A DNA stretch of 64,000 nucleotides from Chitinophaga lutea (GCF_003813775.1 NZ_RPDH01000002.1:1860001-1924000); one strand, 5' to 3'. Counted from the stretch's first letter, positions 36,801 through 46,008 are shown. Notes: generated from the sequence alone by a model not told the origin. Made by a program: numbers and translations.

Positions 36801-37430
36801 ATGAAAACTGCAACCCGGCTCCTGTTATTCACGTTGTTATGTGCCTGCAGCACCCCCACACAGGTCACCAATTTCTGGAAAACCAACCAGCCCGCCGCCA
36901 AAACCTACCACACCGTTTTTGTAGCGGCGCTGGTGAACAGTGTGAATGTAAAAGCCTCCATCGAAAACCATGTATCCGCCGCAGCTGAAGCGAAAGGCCT
37001 GAAAGCGGTTAAAAGCGGCGACGTGTTCCCGCCCAATTTCACCAAAGAGAACATGCCGGATAAAAAGGTGATGCTCGACAAACTCCGGCAGTTAGGCTGC
37101 GACGCCATCTATACGGTGACGCTGGTAAAAAAGGAAAGCGAAAGCCGGTATGTACCGGGCTCCGGCCCCTATGCACCTTATCCGCGCTACGGCTGGTACG
37201 GTAGCTTCTGGGGATATTACAATTACTGGTCGCCGATGATGTACAGCCCCGGGTATTATACCACCGACAATACCTATTACATGGAAACCAACCTGTACGA
37301 TGCGGAAACGGAAGCATTGCTGTTTTCCGTGCAATCAGCCACCTTCAACCCCAACAGCGTGGAAGATTTTTCGAAGAGCTACACCAAAGCCATCGTGCAT
37401 GAGCTGACGGCGCAGGGGCTCCTGAAATAG
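36801..37430 (+). CDS. Lipoprotein of unknown function
   Basis: 209 residues from ATG 36801. The start MKTATRLLLFTLLCAC has a lipobox-like end with the lipidated Cys followed by STP. The middle looks like a component-assembly fold (FVAALVNSVNVKASIEN, LRQLGCDAIYTVTLVKKE) and an aromatic Tyr/Gly/Pro-rich loop follows (GPYAPYPRYGWYGSFWGYY). It loosely resembles DUF4136-type lipoproteins such as the one at 57011. A strong terminator begins at its stop. Confidence 0.7.
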   Translation: MKTATRLLLFTLLCACSTPTQVTNFWKTNQPAAKTYHTVFVAALVNSVNVKASIENHVSAAAEAKGLKAVKSGDVFPPNFTKENMPDKKVMLDKLRQLGCDAIYTVTLVKKESESRYVPGSGPYAPYPRYGWYGSFWGYYNYWSPMMYSPGYYTTDNTYYMETNLYDAETEALLFSVQSATFNPNSVEDFSKSYTKAIVHELTAQGLLK

Positions 37431-37466
37431 CAACAGGCTGACCGGAAAAGTCCGGTCAGCCTGTTG
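37431..37466 (+). terminator. Strong 16-bp stem terminator
   Basis: CAACAGGCTGACCGGA (37431-37446), loop AAAG, TCCGGTCAGCCTGTTG (37451-37466): a perfect 16-base stem beginning right after the lipoprotein stop codon. There is no long T-run after it. Confidence 0.8.
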
Positions 37467-37495
37467 CTAAGTTATATAGAGGAACAGATAAAAAA

Positions 37496-37663
37496 TTATT
37501 GTTTATCCCACCGGATCCTGCCGCGGGTATCGGGGCGGTCTGCACCGTAAGTCGCGTCTTTCGCCTTTATGTCCGCCACCGCTTTGTCGAGGTTCACGTT
37601 GATTTCCGTGGAGGTGGACGGGAGGATGAAACGGCAGGGATGGTCAGGTTCTGTGAACCACGC
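37496..37663 (-). pseudogene. 3' remnant of an unidentified gene
   Basis: Minus-strand frame of 55 codons ending FTEPDHPCRFILP ... DTRGRIRWDKQ and a TAA at 37496-37498. It is open back to a TAG at 37664-37666 and has no start codon; the aldo/keto reductase gene ends at 37671. Codon use and composition look protein-like. It seems to be the tail of a gene whose front was lost when neighbouring DNA was rearranged. I cannot name the family. The bases 37467-37495 hold nothing clear. Confidence 0.4.
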
Positions 37664-37670
37664 CTACCAA

Positions 37671-38561
37671 TTATTTATGCTGGTCATAGTCCTGTATGGG
37701 AATAGCCGCCGTAAGCTGCTCATATTCGCCCTCGTTGAGCCGTGGCGCGGCCGCGGCAGCTTCCTCCAGCTGCACCATGGTCCGGATGCCCACCACGGCG
37801 GAAGCGACCACCGGATGCATCAGCACATACTTCAGCGCCGTTTGCGCCGGGCTCCGAAAAGGCCCGGACAAGGCGGCCACCGCATCTTTTGCCTGCTGCA
37901 CTTCGGCCTCTGAATACGACAGATAAGGCGTAGCGGGTTTATCGATCAGCAACCCCTTCGCCACGCTGCCCCTGGCCACCACGCTGATGCCGTGCTGCTG
38001 CAATATGGGCAGGCAGCTCACTTCGGGCCGCCGGTCGAGCAGGCTGTACTGCATCATCACACTCACGATATTGGAACGTTTGGCATATTCGCGGATCACA
38101 TTCGGACGGATGGACGAAATACCGTAATAACGGATTTTACCCTGTTGCTGCAGTTGTTCGAAAGCGGCGATGATATCGTCGATAGGGTCGTCTATGGTGC
38201 CGCCGTGCAGCTGGTAAAGATCGATGTAATCAGTGCCCAGCCGTTTCAGGCTTTCTTCCACGGACGCCAGGATGTACTCCGGGCGGGGATTCCAGTCCCA
38301 CCCGCTGCCGTCCGCCCGCCACTGGTTGCCCACCTTGGTGGCGATCACCACTTCCTTCCGCCGGTCGCGCAGGGCTTTACCGACGCTGCTTTCGTTAAAA
38401 CCTTTGTCGTACAGATCGGCCGTATCGAAATAATTGATGCCGAGCGCCACCGCGCGATGCAGCAGGCGGGCATTGTCTGCGTCATTCAAGCCGAGCGACA
38501 TACAGCCGAAAGAAACTTCACTGACCTTTAAATCGGAACGGCCTAATACCTGGTAGTTCAT
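37671..38561 (-). CDS. Aldo/keto reductase
   Basis: 296 residues from ATG 38561 (MNYQVLGRSDLKVSE); an ATG at 38594 would add 11 residues. AKR fold with NADPH-dependent carbonyl reduction: FGCMSLG, INYFDTADLYDKGFNESSVG (catalytic Asp and Tyr), VVIATKVGNQW (Lys), DYIDLYQLHGGTID (His). Soluble, probable detoxification or sugar reduction role. Confidence 0.9.
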   Translation of the reverse strand: MNYQVLGRSDLKVSEVSFGCMSLGLNDADNARLLHRAVALGINYFDTADLYDKGFNESSVGKALRDRRKEVVIATKVGNQWRADGSGWDWNPRPEYILASVEESLKRLGTDYIDLYQLHGGTIDDPIDDIIAAFEQLQQQGKIRYYGISSIRPNVIREYAKRSNIVSVMMQYSLLDRRPEVSCLPILQQHGISVVARGSVAKGLLIDKPATPYLSYSEAEVQQAKDAVAALSGPFRSPAQTALKYVLMHPVVASAVVGIRTMVQLEEAAAAAPRLNEGEYEQLTAAIPIQDYDQHK

Positions 38562-38637
38562 GGTGCTTGCATTGTATTTCAAATGTAACACCATTTACGC
38601 CGGTATCAGGCCGTTGAAAAAAATAAAATGAATCCCA

Positions 38638-40842
38638 TCAATACACGATGATCTCATCCGTAAAGATGAAACCCTTCTGTGTTTTGGCTTTCACACGGAT
38701 ATAACGCGCGGACGCGCCTTTCAGGTCAAATACAAAATCTTTAAAAATGAGTTTGTTATGCGTGGGCGGCACATCGTTGTCTATTTTCTGCGCGAGAGTA
38801 AACTGCTGCCCGTCGTTCGAGGTGTATACTTCCACCGCCGGCGGCATGTACACACCGGGGCCCGTCAGCTGCATAAAACCCACCGACAAACTGTTGAGGG
38901 GCGTCGCCTGCTCCAGGTCGATCGTCACGTCGAGCCCTTTGTTCAGGAAACCCTGCCATTGCCCGTCGCCGTAGGTCAATGAGCCGCGGTAACCGTTCAC
39001 CAGCGTGGCTTCGTTTTGTGCGGCGTAGCCTTTGTAATAAGGCTCGTTATACGTTACTTTTTTGCCGAGCGCTTTATGAAAGTCCAGCGGCAACGAAGCG
39101 GGCTGTCCCTGCATGGCCGTATCCCTGAAAATCGCAGCTTTTATTTTTGCGGAGCCTTTGATTTCGAATGGACCGGCATACTGTGCCGATGCGGCGGTAG
39201 GTGTGCTCCCGTCGAGCGTATAGCAGATGAGCGGCCGGTATTGTTCTGAATCGAAAGTGATCAAAGCGGAACCGGTTTGCGGGCGGATGTCGGTTTTGAT
39301 TTGCAACTGGTAGGAAGGGCGGTAATAGTTGACGTTCTTTTTTTGCAGCAGCGGATAATGTGCCTGCAACCGCGTTTTAAAGTCGTCCCAGTTTTTCAGC
39401 TGCAGCGGCGTCCACAATACTTCCGCCAGTGCCAGCATCCGCGGGAAGGCCATATATTCCACCTGGTAGGTAGTGGGCATATATTCCGTCCAGATGTTGG
39501 CCTGTGCGCCCAGCACGTGATGGGCCTTCGCTGCATGCAGCTCTGCCGGAACGGGATTGTAGGAATATACTTTCGATAACGGCAGGAAACCGCCTATGGC
39601 CGGCGGCTCTGTGGCCGGATCGGCCTGGTAACTGTCGAAATAACAATAACCGCCCGGTGTCATGATCACATCGTGACCGGCTTCGGCGGCCGTGATGCCG
39701 CCCTTTTCGCCGCGCCAGCTCATCACCGTCGCTTCCGGCGCCAATCCGCCTTCGAGGATTTCATCCCATCCGAGTAATTTTCTTTTTTTACCGACAAGGA
39801 ATTTTTCCATTCTCCTCACGCCGTAACTCTGCAGTTCCTCCTCATCTTTCAGGCCTTCTTTTTTGATGCGCTGCTGGCATTTCGGGCAGTTCTTCCAGGC
39901 TTTCTTCGAGGCTTCGTCGCCGCCGATATGAATGTAGCGGGAAGGAAAAATTGCCATCACTTCCTGCAACACATCTTCCAGGAAAGTGAATGTACTGTCG
40001 TTACCCAGGCAGAACTCCGAATTCTCATAAGGTTTGCCGGTGCACGACAAATGAGGATACACGGCCAGCACTTCTTCGGAGTGGCCGGGCATTTCTATTT
40101 CCGGAATAACGGTGATGCCCCGCTTCGCCGCATACGCCACTACGGCTTTGGCCTGTTCCTGTGTATAATAACCGCCGTAAGCGTTGGCGTTGCCTTCGGG
40201 TAAATACTGGCGGCCGTTGGCCCACCAGTCCATGCAATAATTATGCGTCCGCCACGCTGCAGTTTTCGTCAGCTCGGGGTATTTGTTGATTTCGAGGCGC
40301 CAGCCCGCACCATCGGTGAGGTGCCAGTGGAAAGTGTTGAACTTGTAGAGCGCCATCAGGTCGATGAACTTGTAAATAAATTCCACCGGGTAAAAGTGCC
40401 GCGACACGTCGAGATGCATGCCCCGGTACCCGAAACGCGCACTGTCTGTAATATGCATGGCGGGCAGGTGCAGGTCGCTCCCGTTCAGCAGGTACAGCTG
40501 GCGCAGTGTGTTCACGCCGTCGAGCGCGTCGGCGAGCTGGCGGGCGGACAGGACGATCCTGTTTTGTTCTATTTTCAGCTGGTAACCGTTCTCTTTACCC
40601 CTCACGATAACGATACTGCCGGCAGATGCGGCGCCGGTTCCGGCAGGCAGCCGGAGATATTCTCCCAGCAGGCCCGCGGCGGGTTTGAACACTGGGTCCG
40701 CCACGATCCGCGGGCTGCTCTTAAAGTCGAATCGTCCTTCTTTCTGCTCCATTTTCAGCGGCCGGGGAATAAGCGCCGGTTCCTGCGCAGCGGCGCCGAG
40801 CGTGGTCAAAGCCAGCACCATGGCACTAATTACTATTTTCAT
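38638..40842 (-). CDS. GH20 beta-N-acetylhexosaminidase
   Basis: 734 residues. Signal peptide MKIVISAMVLALTTLGAAAQ, GH20 N-terminal domain, then the catalytic barrel with FHWHLTDGAGWRLEI, PEIEMPGHSEEVLA and the Asp-Glu pair in HIGGDEASKKAW. C-terminal part has a chitobiase-type linker (GSTPTAASAQYAGPFEI) and a discoidin-like beta-sandwich. Exported enzyme that removes terminal GlcNAc or GalNAc, fitting a chitin- or glycan-using organism. Divergent from the amidohydrolase. Confidence 0.94.
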   Translation of the reverse strand: MKIVISAMVLALTTLGAAAQEPALIPRPLKMEQKEGRFDFKSSPRIVADPVFKPAAGLLGEYLRLPAGTGAASAGSIVIVRGKENGYQLKIEQNRIVLSARQLADALDGVNTLRQLYLLNGSDLHLPAMHITDSARFGYRGMHLDVSRHFYPVEFIYKFIDLMALYKFNTFHWHLTDGAGWRLEINKYPELTKTAAWRTHNYCMDWWANGRQYLPEGNANAYGGYYTQEQAKAVVAYAAKRGITVIPEIEMPGHSEEVLAVYPHLSCTGKPYENSEFCLGNDSTFTFLEDVLQEVMAIFPSRYIHIGGDEASKKAWKNCPKCQQRIKKEGLKDEEELQSYGVRRMEKFLVGKKRKLLGWDEILEGGLAPEATVMSWRGEKGGITAAEAGHDVIMTPGGYCYFDSYQADPATEPPAIGGFLPLSKVYSYNPVPAELHAAKAHHVLGAQANIWTEYMPTTYQVEYMAFPRMLALAEVLWTPLQLKNWDDFKTRLQAHYPLLQKKNVNYYRPSYQLQIKTDIRPQTGSALITFDSEQYRPLICYTLDGSTPTAASAQYAGPFEIKGSAKIKAAIFRDTAMQGQPASLPLDFHKALGKKVTYNEPYYKGYAAQNEATLVNGYRGSLTYGDGQWQGFLNKGLDVTIDLEQATPLNSLSVGFMQLTGPGVYMPPAVEVYTSNDGQQFTLAQKIDNDVPPTHNKLIFKDFVFDLKGASARYIRVKAKTQKGFIFTDEIIVY

Positions 40843-40969
40843 TGCACTGTTCCTTTTAATACGGGCGTGAAGATAGTGAATGAAAGGAAAAACCGCACCG
40901 CTTTCAGAAACACCCGGATTGTTGCAGAAAGTACCATCCTGCCGTTTGCAGGGGGCTTATCTTAGCACG

Positions 40970-42394
40970 ATGAAGAAACTCTGCATGGCCATCCTCATGG
41001 CATTGCCTGCGTGGCCCCTGGCCGCGCAAAAAATCAAAGCCGACCTGCTGGTGCATTCCGCTACCATCATCGATGTGCGCAGCGGACAGCTGATCACCGG
41101 CAAAGCTTTTGCCATCCGCAACGATTCCATACTGGCCGTATTCGATGCCGGCCAGCGCAACCGCTACGACGCTGCAACCGTCATCGACGCAAAAGGCAAA
41201 TATGCCGTGCCCGGTCTTTGGGACGCACACATTCATTTCGGCGGCGGCGACTCACTCGCCCATGAAAACAAAAACCTGCTCCCGCTTTTCCTTGCCCACG
41301 GCATCACCGCGGTGCGCGATTGCGCGGCAGATATCAGCCACTTCGTATTGCAGTGGCGCGACTCCATCAACAACGGCACCCTGCAGGGCCCCACGATCTT
41401 TACGTCAGGCCCCAAACTCGAAGGTTATAAATCCGTCTGGAAAGGCGACATCGAAATAGGCACCACCGCAGAGCTTCACCACGCCCTCGATTCACTCCGG
41501 CAGTTGAACGTCGACTTTATCAAAATCACCGACAACACGCTGCAACCAGCCCTGTATCTCGAAAGCATCCGCGAAGCGAGGAAACGCGGGTATGTGATTT
41601 CCGGCCACGTGCCCTACGCCATCCCGATGAAACAGATCGTGGACGCGGGCATCGGCTCCATCGAACACATTACCTACCTGCTGAAGGCCGGGTCTTCAGA
41701 AGAAGAAAATATCTCCGCACAAGTAGCGGCCGGCCAGCTGAAAGGCCGCGACCTGAGCCAGCGGATAACAGATACCTATAACCGCGAAAGCGCGTTGAAA
41801 ATGTACCGCTACATGGCGCAGCACGGCACCGCCGTAACGCCAACCCTCAGCCTGGGCCACCTCCTTGCATACTTCGACGAACACGATCCGCGCAAAGATG
41901 CATACCTGCAGTACATCGGCAAAGGCCTGCAAAAAACATACGAAGGCCGCGTGAACAACATACTGAAACACGATGCCGCAGCCATTGCCGCACGCAAAGC
42001 TGCATTCATCAAATCCGCTTCCGTATTGCCCGTATTGCAGGAAGCCGGCGTAAAGATTCTCGCCGGCACCGATGCAGGATATCTCAACTCATACACCTAT
42101 CCCGGCCTCGGCCTGCATACGGAACTGGCGCTGATGGTGCAGTATGGCCTCACGCCGTTACAGGCGTTACAGGCTTCAGTGATCAACGCACCGGAATTCC
42201 TCGGTAAAAAGTCCTACGGCAGCATCGCCGCCGGCAAAAAAGCCGACATCCTGCTGCTGAACGCCAACCCGCTGAAAGACATTACCAATACACAAAAGAT
42301 CGACGCGGTCATCACGAAAGGAATTTTCCTGAACCGCCGTCAACTGGATGGCCTGTTGGCAACAACCGCGGAGAAAACCGCAAAGGGCATCTAA
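40970..42394 (+). CDS. Secreted amidohydrolase
   Basis: 474 residues from ATG 40970, which opens a signal peptide ending in PLAAQ. Metallo-dependent hydrolase fold: GLWDAHIHFGGGD (HxH), DFIKITDNTL, YVISGHVPYAIPM, SIEHITYLLKAG, ILAGTDAGYLNSY and AGKKADILLLNANP. Members cleave imide, amide or ester bonds, often dipeptides (prolidase-like). Exact substrate unknown. A good terminator follows. Confidence 0.88.
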   Translation: MKKLCMAILMALPAWPLAAQKIKADLLVHSATIIDVRSGQLITGKAFAIRNDSILAVFDAGQRNRYDAATVIDAKGKYAVPGLWDAHIHFGGGDSLAHENKNLLPLFLAHGITAVRDCAADISHFVLQWRDSINNGTLQGPTIFTSGPKLEGYKSVWKGDIEIGTTAELHHALDSLRQLNVDFIKITDNTLQPALYLESIREARKRGYVISGHVPYAIPMKQIVDAGIGSIEHITYLLKAGSSEEENISAQVAAGQLKGRDLSQRITDTYNRESALKMYRYMAQHGTAVTPTLSLGHLLAYFDEHDPRKDAYLQYIGKGLQKTYEGRVNNILKHDAAAIAARKAAFIKSASVLPVLQEAGVKILAGTDAGYLNSYTYPGLGLHTELALMVQYGLTPLQALQASVINAPEFLGKKSYGSIAAGKKADILLLNANPLKDITNTQKIDAVITKGIFLNRRQLDGLLATTAEKTAKGI

Positions 42395-42421
42395 TTTCCA
42401 TATCCTGTCAGAAACAAAAAG

Positions 42422-42447
42422 GCCGCCATTACGGGCGGCTTTTTTTT
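42422..42447 (+). terminator. Rho-independent terminator after amidohydrolase
   Basis: GCCGCC (42422-42427) and GGCGGC (42434-42439) form the stem, followed by eight T (42440-42447). It separates the amidohydrolase from the phyH leader promoter. Confidence 0.9.
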
Positions 42448-42463
42448 GCGGAGAAAAAAAATT

Positions 42464-42495
42464 TTTGTGGTGTCGGTTTTTTCATTTTATATTTG
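42464..42495 (+). promoter_or_regulatory. Consensus Bacteroidota promoter of the leader-phyH unit
   Basis: TTTG (42464-42467), 20-base spacer, TATATTTG (42488-42495): a full match to the -33/-7 promoter of this phylum. Transcription would start near 42502, about 30 bases before the leader peptide. The sequence GGTAGACTAATAAATATCC just downstream could be an operator. Confidence 0.75.
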
Positions 42496-42529
42496 TCCAC
42501 AAGATTGGTAGACTAATAAATATCCAACC

Positions 42530-42613
42530 ATGACAGCACACCACATATCACTCCCGGCCAGCTACCGCCCAGCCATCAACGTCATGCGCCCCGGTGCATG
42601 TTGTTGTTGTTGA
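42530..42613 (+). CDS. 27-residue leader peptide ending in four cysteines
   Basis: ATG 42530 to TGA 42611-42613, starting MTAHHISLPASYRP and ending MRPGACCCC. It is the first frame after a strong promoter and precedes the phyH start by about 115 bases. Four consecutive TGT codons right before the stop recall polycysteine leader peptides known to sense cysteine supply by ribosome stalling. The Cys codons sit in the loop of a hairpin (GGTGcATG 42593-42600 with CATCACC 42618-42624) and GGTGCA can pair instead with TGCACC (42643-42648). Regulation by cysteine is inferred. Confidence 0.65.
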   Translation: MTAHHISLPASYRPAINVMRPGACCCC

Positions 42614-42728
42614 TGCTCATCACCGCTTCTCCGTACACCCACTGCACCAGCCATTATATCGATTCACCTGCATAGCGGGCAGGCACTCTCATGCATTTTA
42701 TTTCAAAAACCAACCAAACTTTTTTACC

Positions 42729-43589
42729 ATGAAAAAGGCAGCACACGCCGCGTTCCGGTTTGAAGGAACCATTACCCCTGCACAGCAGCAATACTTCAAC
42801 AAGCACGGGATTATTCAGTTCAGGAACTTTGTAGACAAGGCCACCGTAGCACGTTTCATCCGGGAAACGGAACAAGTGCAGGACCAGCTCCTGCGCTACG
42901 ACATCCGGAAAGTAAACGGCATTCCCCTCAAATTCGGCCACGACGATGAGGGCCGGCCTTTCATCCAGCGTATTGCTTTTGCTTCGCAGTACAGCACCGT
43001 GCTCAGTAATTTCCTCAAAGACAAACGGCTCGACGCGCTGAAAACACTGCTGCAGCCATACGATGGGCGCATCAGTGAAAACGAAAAGGACGGGCTGGTG
43101 GTGAACCATTATCTCAACACTGCCAGCAGCGAGTTCAAACAGCTCGGCTGGCATACCGACAGTCCGCGTGACCTTTTCCTTGGCAGCCGCATCATGCCGA
43201 TGCTCAACGTGGGTTTGCACCTCGACGACTGCCCCTATGCACATGGCGGCCTGCGGGTGCTCCCGGGCACACACCACCAGGGGCTGTTCCGTCTCTTATT
43301 CAGAAAGAAGTATTTCATCGATCATCAACCAGATAAAAAGGAAGTGGGTTTCGATATTGAAGCCGGCGACCTCACGATCCACGACGGGCGGTTATGGCAT
43401 CGTGTACAACAGTCGCCGTTCACAGGAGAAAAAAGCCGGCGTCGGGTAATGTACATCCCCGTGATCACGGGGGCGTACCAGCCCAAGCACGCCGGCAGCC
43501 CCACTCCTTTCTACCACCGCCTCGCCCAGTTGAAACTGCGCCCGGCGACAGCAAAAAACACACCGGTACCGGAACTGCACGTACGGTAG
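42729..43589 (+). CDS. Phytanoyl-CoA dioxygenase (PhyH) family protein
   Basis: 286 residues from ATG 42729. Fe(II)/2-oxoglutarate dioxygenase fold: the 2-His-1-Asp triad is readable as LGWHTDSPRD and, about 70 residues later, IHDGRLWHRV, with the 2OG-binding Arg in KSRRRVMYIPV. It hydroxylates an unknown small substrate. The cysteine leader upstream suggests use under sulfur limitation, for example to free sulfur from an organic compound, which is inference. An SDR gene follows after 61 bases. Confidence 0.87.
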   Translation: MKKAAHAAFRFEGTITPAQQQYFNKHGIIQFRNFVDKATVARFIRETEQVQDQLLRYDIRKVNGIPLKFGHDDEGRPFIQRIAFASQYSTVLSNFLKDKRLDALKTLLQPYDGRISENEKDGLVVNHYLNTASSEFKQLGWHTDSPRDLFLGSRIMPMLNVGLHLDDCPYAHGGLRVLPGTHHQGLFRLLFRKKYFIDHQPDKKEVGFDIEAGDLTIHDGRLWHRVQQSPFTGEKSRRRVMYIPVITGAYQPKHAGSPTPFYHRLAQLKLRPATAKNTPVPELHVR

Positions 43590-43650
43590 GATTTTTCATC
43601 AACAGCACAGCCGCATGGCCCGGATTATTTCATTATTCAAACACAACATC

Positions 43651-44469
43651 ATGTCATACGCACTCGTCACCGGCGCTGCCAAAGGAATCGGCAGGGCCAT
43701 CGCGGCGGAGCTCGCCGCAAAAAAATATTCCCTGCTACTCGCCGATATCGACGGGCCGGGGGTACGGGAAGTAGCCGGAACGCTCAGCAAACAATACGGC
43801 ATCGACGCACAATACCTGCAAACGGACCTGTCGCAGCCCGGTGCGGCCGATCAGCTGAAACTATGGACGGGCGGGTATCACCAGCTGCTGAACGTAGTGG
43901 TGAACAACGCGGGATACGGATTGAACGGAAGGTTCGAAGAACTGTCGCTTTCCTCGCAGCTCAACATCATCGACCTGAACATTAAGACGCAGGTGGCCGT
44001 ATCGCACGCCTTCATTCCCATCCTGCGCAGCTTCCCGCAGTCGTACCTGCTCAATGTAGGCAGCACCACCGCTTTCCAGTCAGTGCCCTACCTCAACGTA
44101 TACGCCGCCACCAAGGCGTTCGTACTGTCGTTCACACGCAGCCTCCGCCACGAGCTCAGGCAGTCCCCCATTTCCGTGAGCTGCCTCATTCCGGGCAGTA
44201 CCGACACGGATTTTGTGAACCGTGCGGGCATGGGCGCCGGTACGCTCAGAATCGCCAGCCGTTTCAACATGACGCCGGAAAGTGTGGGTAAAACCGCCGT
44301 GCAGGGGCTCTTTGCCGGTAAAGCCGAAATCATCCCCGGTTTTACCAACCGGCTCAACGCCTTCTTGCCGAAGTTTTTCCCGAAAGCATTCGTGGAAAAA
44401 ATCGCAGCCGGTATTTACCGCCCCAGGCCGGAAGAACCGCTGCTCAAACCGGTTACCGGACATGTATAA
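43651..44469 (+). CDS. SDR-family oxidoreductase
   Basis: 272 residues from ATG 43651 (MSYALVTGAAKGIGRAIAAE); an ATG at 43615 would add 12 residues. Cofactor motif TGAAKGIG, NNAGYG at about 90, catalytic YAATK at about 150. The C-terminal part resembles DltE-like SDRs (SCLIPGSTDTDFVNRAGM). Probably co-transcribed with phyH and acting on the same substrate. Confidence 0.87.
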   Translation: MSYALVTGAAKGIGRAIAAELAAKKYSLLLADIDGPGVREVAGTLSKQYGIDAQYLQTDLSQPGAADQLKLWTGGYHQLLNVVVNNAGYGLNGRFEELSLSSQLNIIDLNIKTQVAVSHAFIPILRSFPQSYLLNVGSTTAFQSVPYLNVYAATKAFVLSFTRSLRHELRQSPISVSCLIPGSTDTDFVNRAGMGAGTLRIASRFNMTPESVGKTAVQGLFAGKAEIIPGFTNRLNAFLPKFFPKAFVEKIAAGIYRPRPEEPLLKPVTGHV

Positions 44470-44554
44470 TTAATTTTCATTTTAATTTAAATTATTATAT
44501 TTAGCTCAGCGACAGACCTTATAGAAAGAAGCAACACAAGGAAACATTAGAGCT

Positions 44555-44749
44555 ATGAACGAAGACACAAACAAGCCGCTGAGTATTATCGACAAATTAA
44601 AGTTACACCCACCTCCCGAACAGGAAGAAGCGACGCAGCAGCGAAAAGGCAAAGACTGTCCTGCCTGCGGCGCCCGGAGCGCCAAACAGGCCGGCCTTAC
44701 GCACTGTGCCTACTGCGGGTACGAATTTGCAAATTCAAACAATACTTAA
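44555..44749 (+). CDS. Small zinc-ribbon protein
   Basis: 64 residues; polar N-terminal half with PPPEQEEATQQ, then a zinc ribbon formed by DCPACGARS and HCAYCGYEF (two CxxC pairs 18 residues apart). No other domain. Function unknown; such small ribbons often bind RNA or proteins. Followed at once by a terminator. Confidence 0.7.
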   Translation: MNEDTNKPLSIIDKLKLHPPPEQEEATQQRKGKDCPACGARSAKQAGLTHCAYCGYEFANSNNT

Positions 44750-44752
44750 AAA

Positions 44753-44780
44753 AGAGCCGGCCAGATGACCGGCTCTTTTT
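44753..44780 (+). terminator. Rho-independent terminator
   Basis: AGAGCCGG (44753-44760) and CCGGCTCT (44769-44776) with flanking A- and T-runs, so usable in both directions. The following 260 bases before the GlxA-type gene hold no gene. Confidence 0.88.
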
Positions 44781-45042
44781 ATATCGTGTAATGCCGGTGA
44801 GGGAAGCCGACATCAAACGGTACCCTTCCATGTAATCCCGGTTCATCATACCAGGCAAAAAAATAAGGTATCCGCGCCCAAGCGGATACCTCCTGTCCAT
44901 CTTATTCGAACGGCGAAAGGCAGTCTTTCTGATACAAAACTACCCCTCTTGCAACAAATCGCCGATGTCAAACCAGTCAATAAAAGGGGGCATTTGTGCC
45001 AAAAAATTATCCTATCTTAGTAATTGCCAATTCAACCTGACA

Positions 45043-46008
45043 ATGAAAAAAGTAACCGTTTTACTAAGCCGAAAGTACCGTCACATCAGCATTGCGGCCA
45101 TCCTGGACGTATTTCAGACGGTCAATTCCTTTTATAAAGACAATACCGGCGAGGCTTTTTTCGAGCTCACCCTGGTGAGCCTCGATCCGCACCTGTCTGA
45201 CCAGCTGTTGTACGATCAGTACCGGCCGGTGCCCATCCAGCAGGCCGGCCAGGCTGATCTGGTGCTGGTGCCAGCTTTCCAGCCCGGAGATACGGAGTCG
45301 CATCTGCAGGACAATCACCCCTTCTTTCCCTGGCTGCAACAGCAGTTCCGGGGCGGGGCGGAGGTAGCCAGTTTTTGCACCGGGGTGTTCATGCTGGCCG
45401 CCAGCGGCCTGTTGCGGAATAAAAATGCCACTACCCATGTAACGGCGGCCGGGGAACTGGCGAGAAAGTTTCCAGATATCAATGTATTGTCCAAAGCCGT
45501 CGTAACAGACGATGGCGGTGTGTACACCAGCGGAGGCGCCACTTCCACTTTTCACCTGCTGCTCCACATCCTTGAAAAATATTGCGGACGGCGTGTGGCC
45601 ATCTACGTAGCCAAGCTCTTCGCCATCGATATGGACCGGGAGCAGCAATCATATTTCGCGGTATGGTCGCCCTCCCACCGCCACCAGGACGAACTGGTGT
45701 CTGAAGCGCAGCTCCGCATGGAAAACCGCTTCAAAGACCGCGTGACGGTGGAAGAAGTAATCCGGGACCTGCCCGTAAGCCGCCGGAATTTTATACGCCG
45801 CTTCAAGCTGGCCACCGGCATCACACCCATCGAATATCTCCAGCGCATCCGCATAGAAGCCGCCAAAAAACTGCTGGAACAAAAGCAGGAAAACATCACC
45901 GGCGTGATGATGCATGCAGGTTATGAAGATGCAAAAGCCTTCCGCCAGGTGTTCAGAAAAATAGTGGGCCTCTCTCCGAAGGAATACAGGGCCAAGTATG
46001 CGGGATAA
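45043..46008 (+). CDS. GlxA-family AraC-type transcriptional regulator
   Basis: 321 residues from ATG 45043 (MKKVTVLLSRKYRHIS). N-terminal DJ-1/PfpI-like domain (LVLVPAFQPGD, ASFCTGVFMLAASGLL with the nucleophile-elbow Cys, YTSGGATSTFHLLLHI) and C-terminal AraC HTH pair (VSRRNFIRRFKLATGITPIEYL, HAGYEDAKAFRQVFRK). Regulators of this type control nearby catabolic genes; the target is not obvious. A TATCTTAG -7-like box lies at 45013-45020. Confidence 0.92.
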   Translation: MKKVTVLLSRKYRHISIAAILDVFQTVNSFYKDNTGEAFFELTLVSLDPHLSDQLLYDQYRPVPIQQAGQADLVLVPAFQPGDTESHLQDNHPFFPWLQQQFRGGAEVASFCTGVFMLAASGLLRNKNATTHVTAAGELARKFPDINVLSKAVVTDDGGVYTSGGATSTFHLLLHILEKYCGRRVAIYVAKLFAIDMDREQQSYFAVWSPSHRHQDELVSEAQLRMENRFKDRVTVEEVIRDLPVSRRNFIRRFKLATGITPIEYLQRIRIEAAKKLLEQKQENITGVMMHAGYEDAKAFRQVFRKIVGLSPKEYRAKYAG

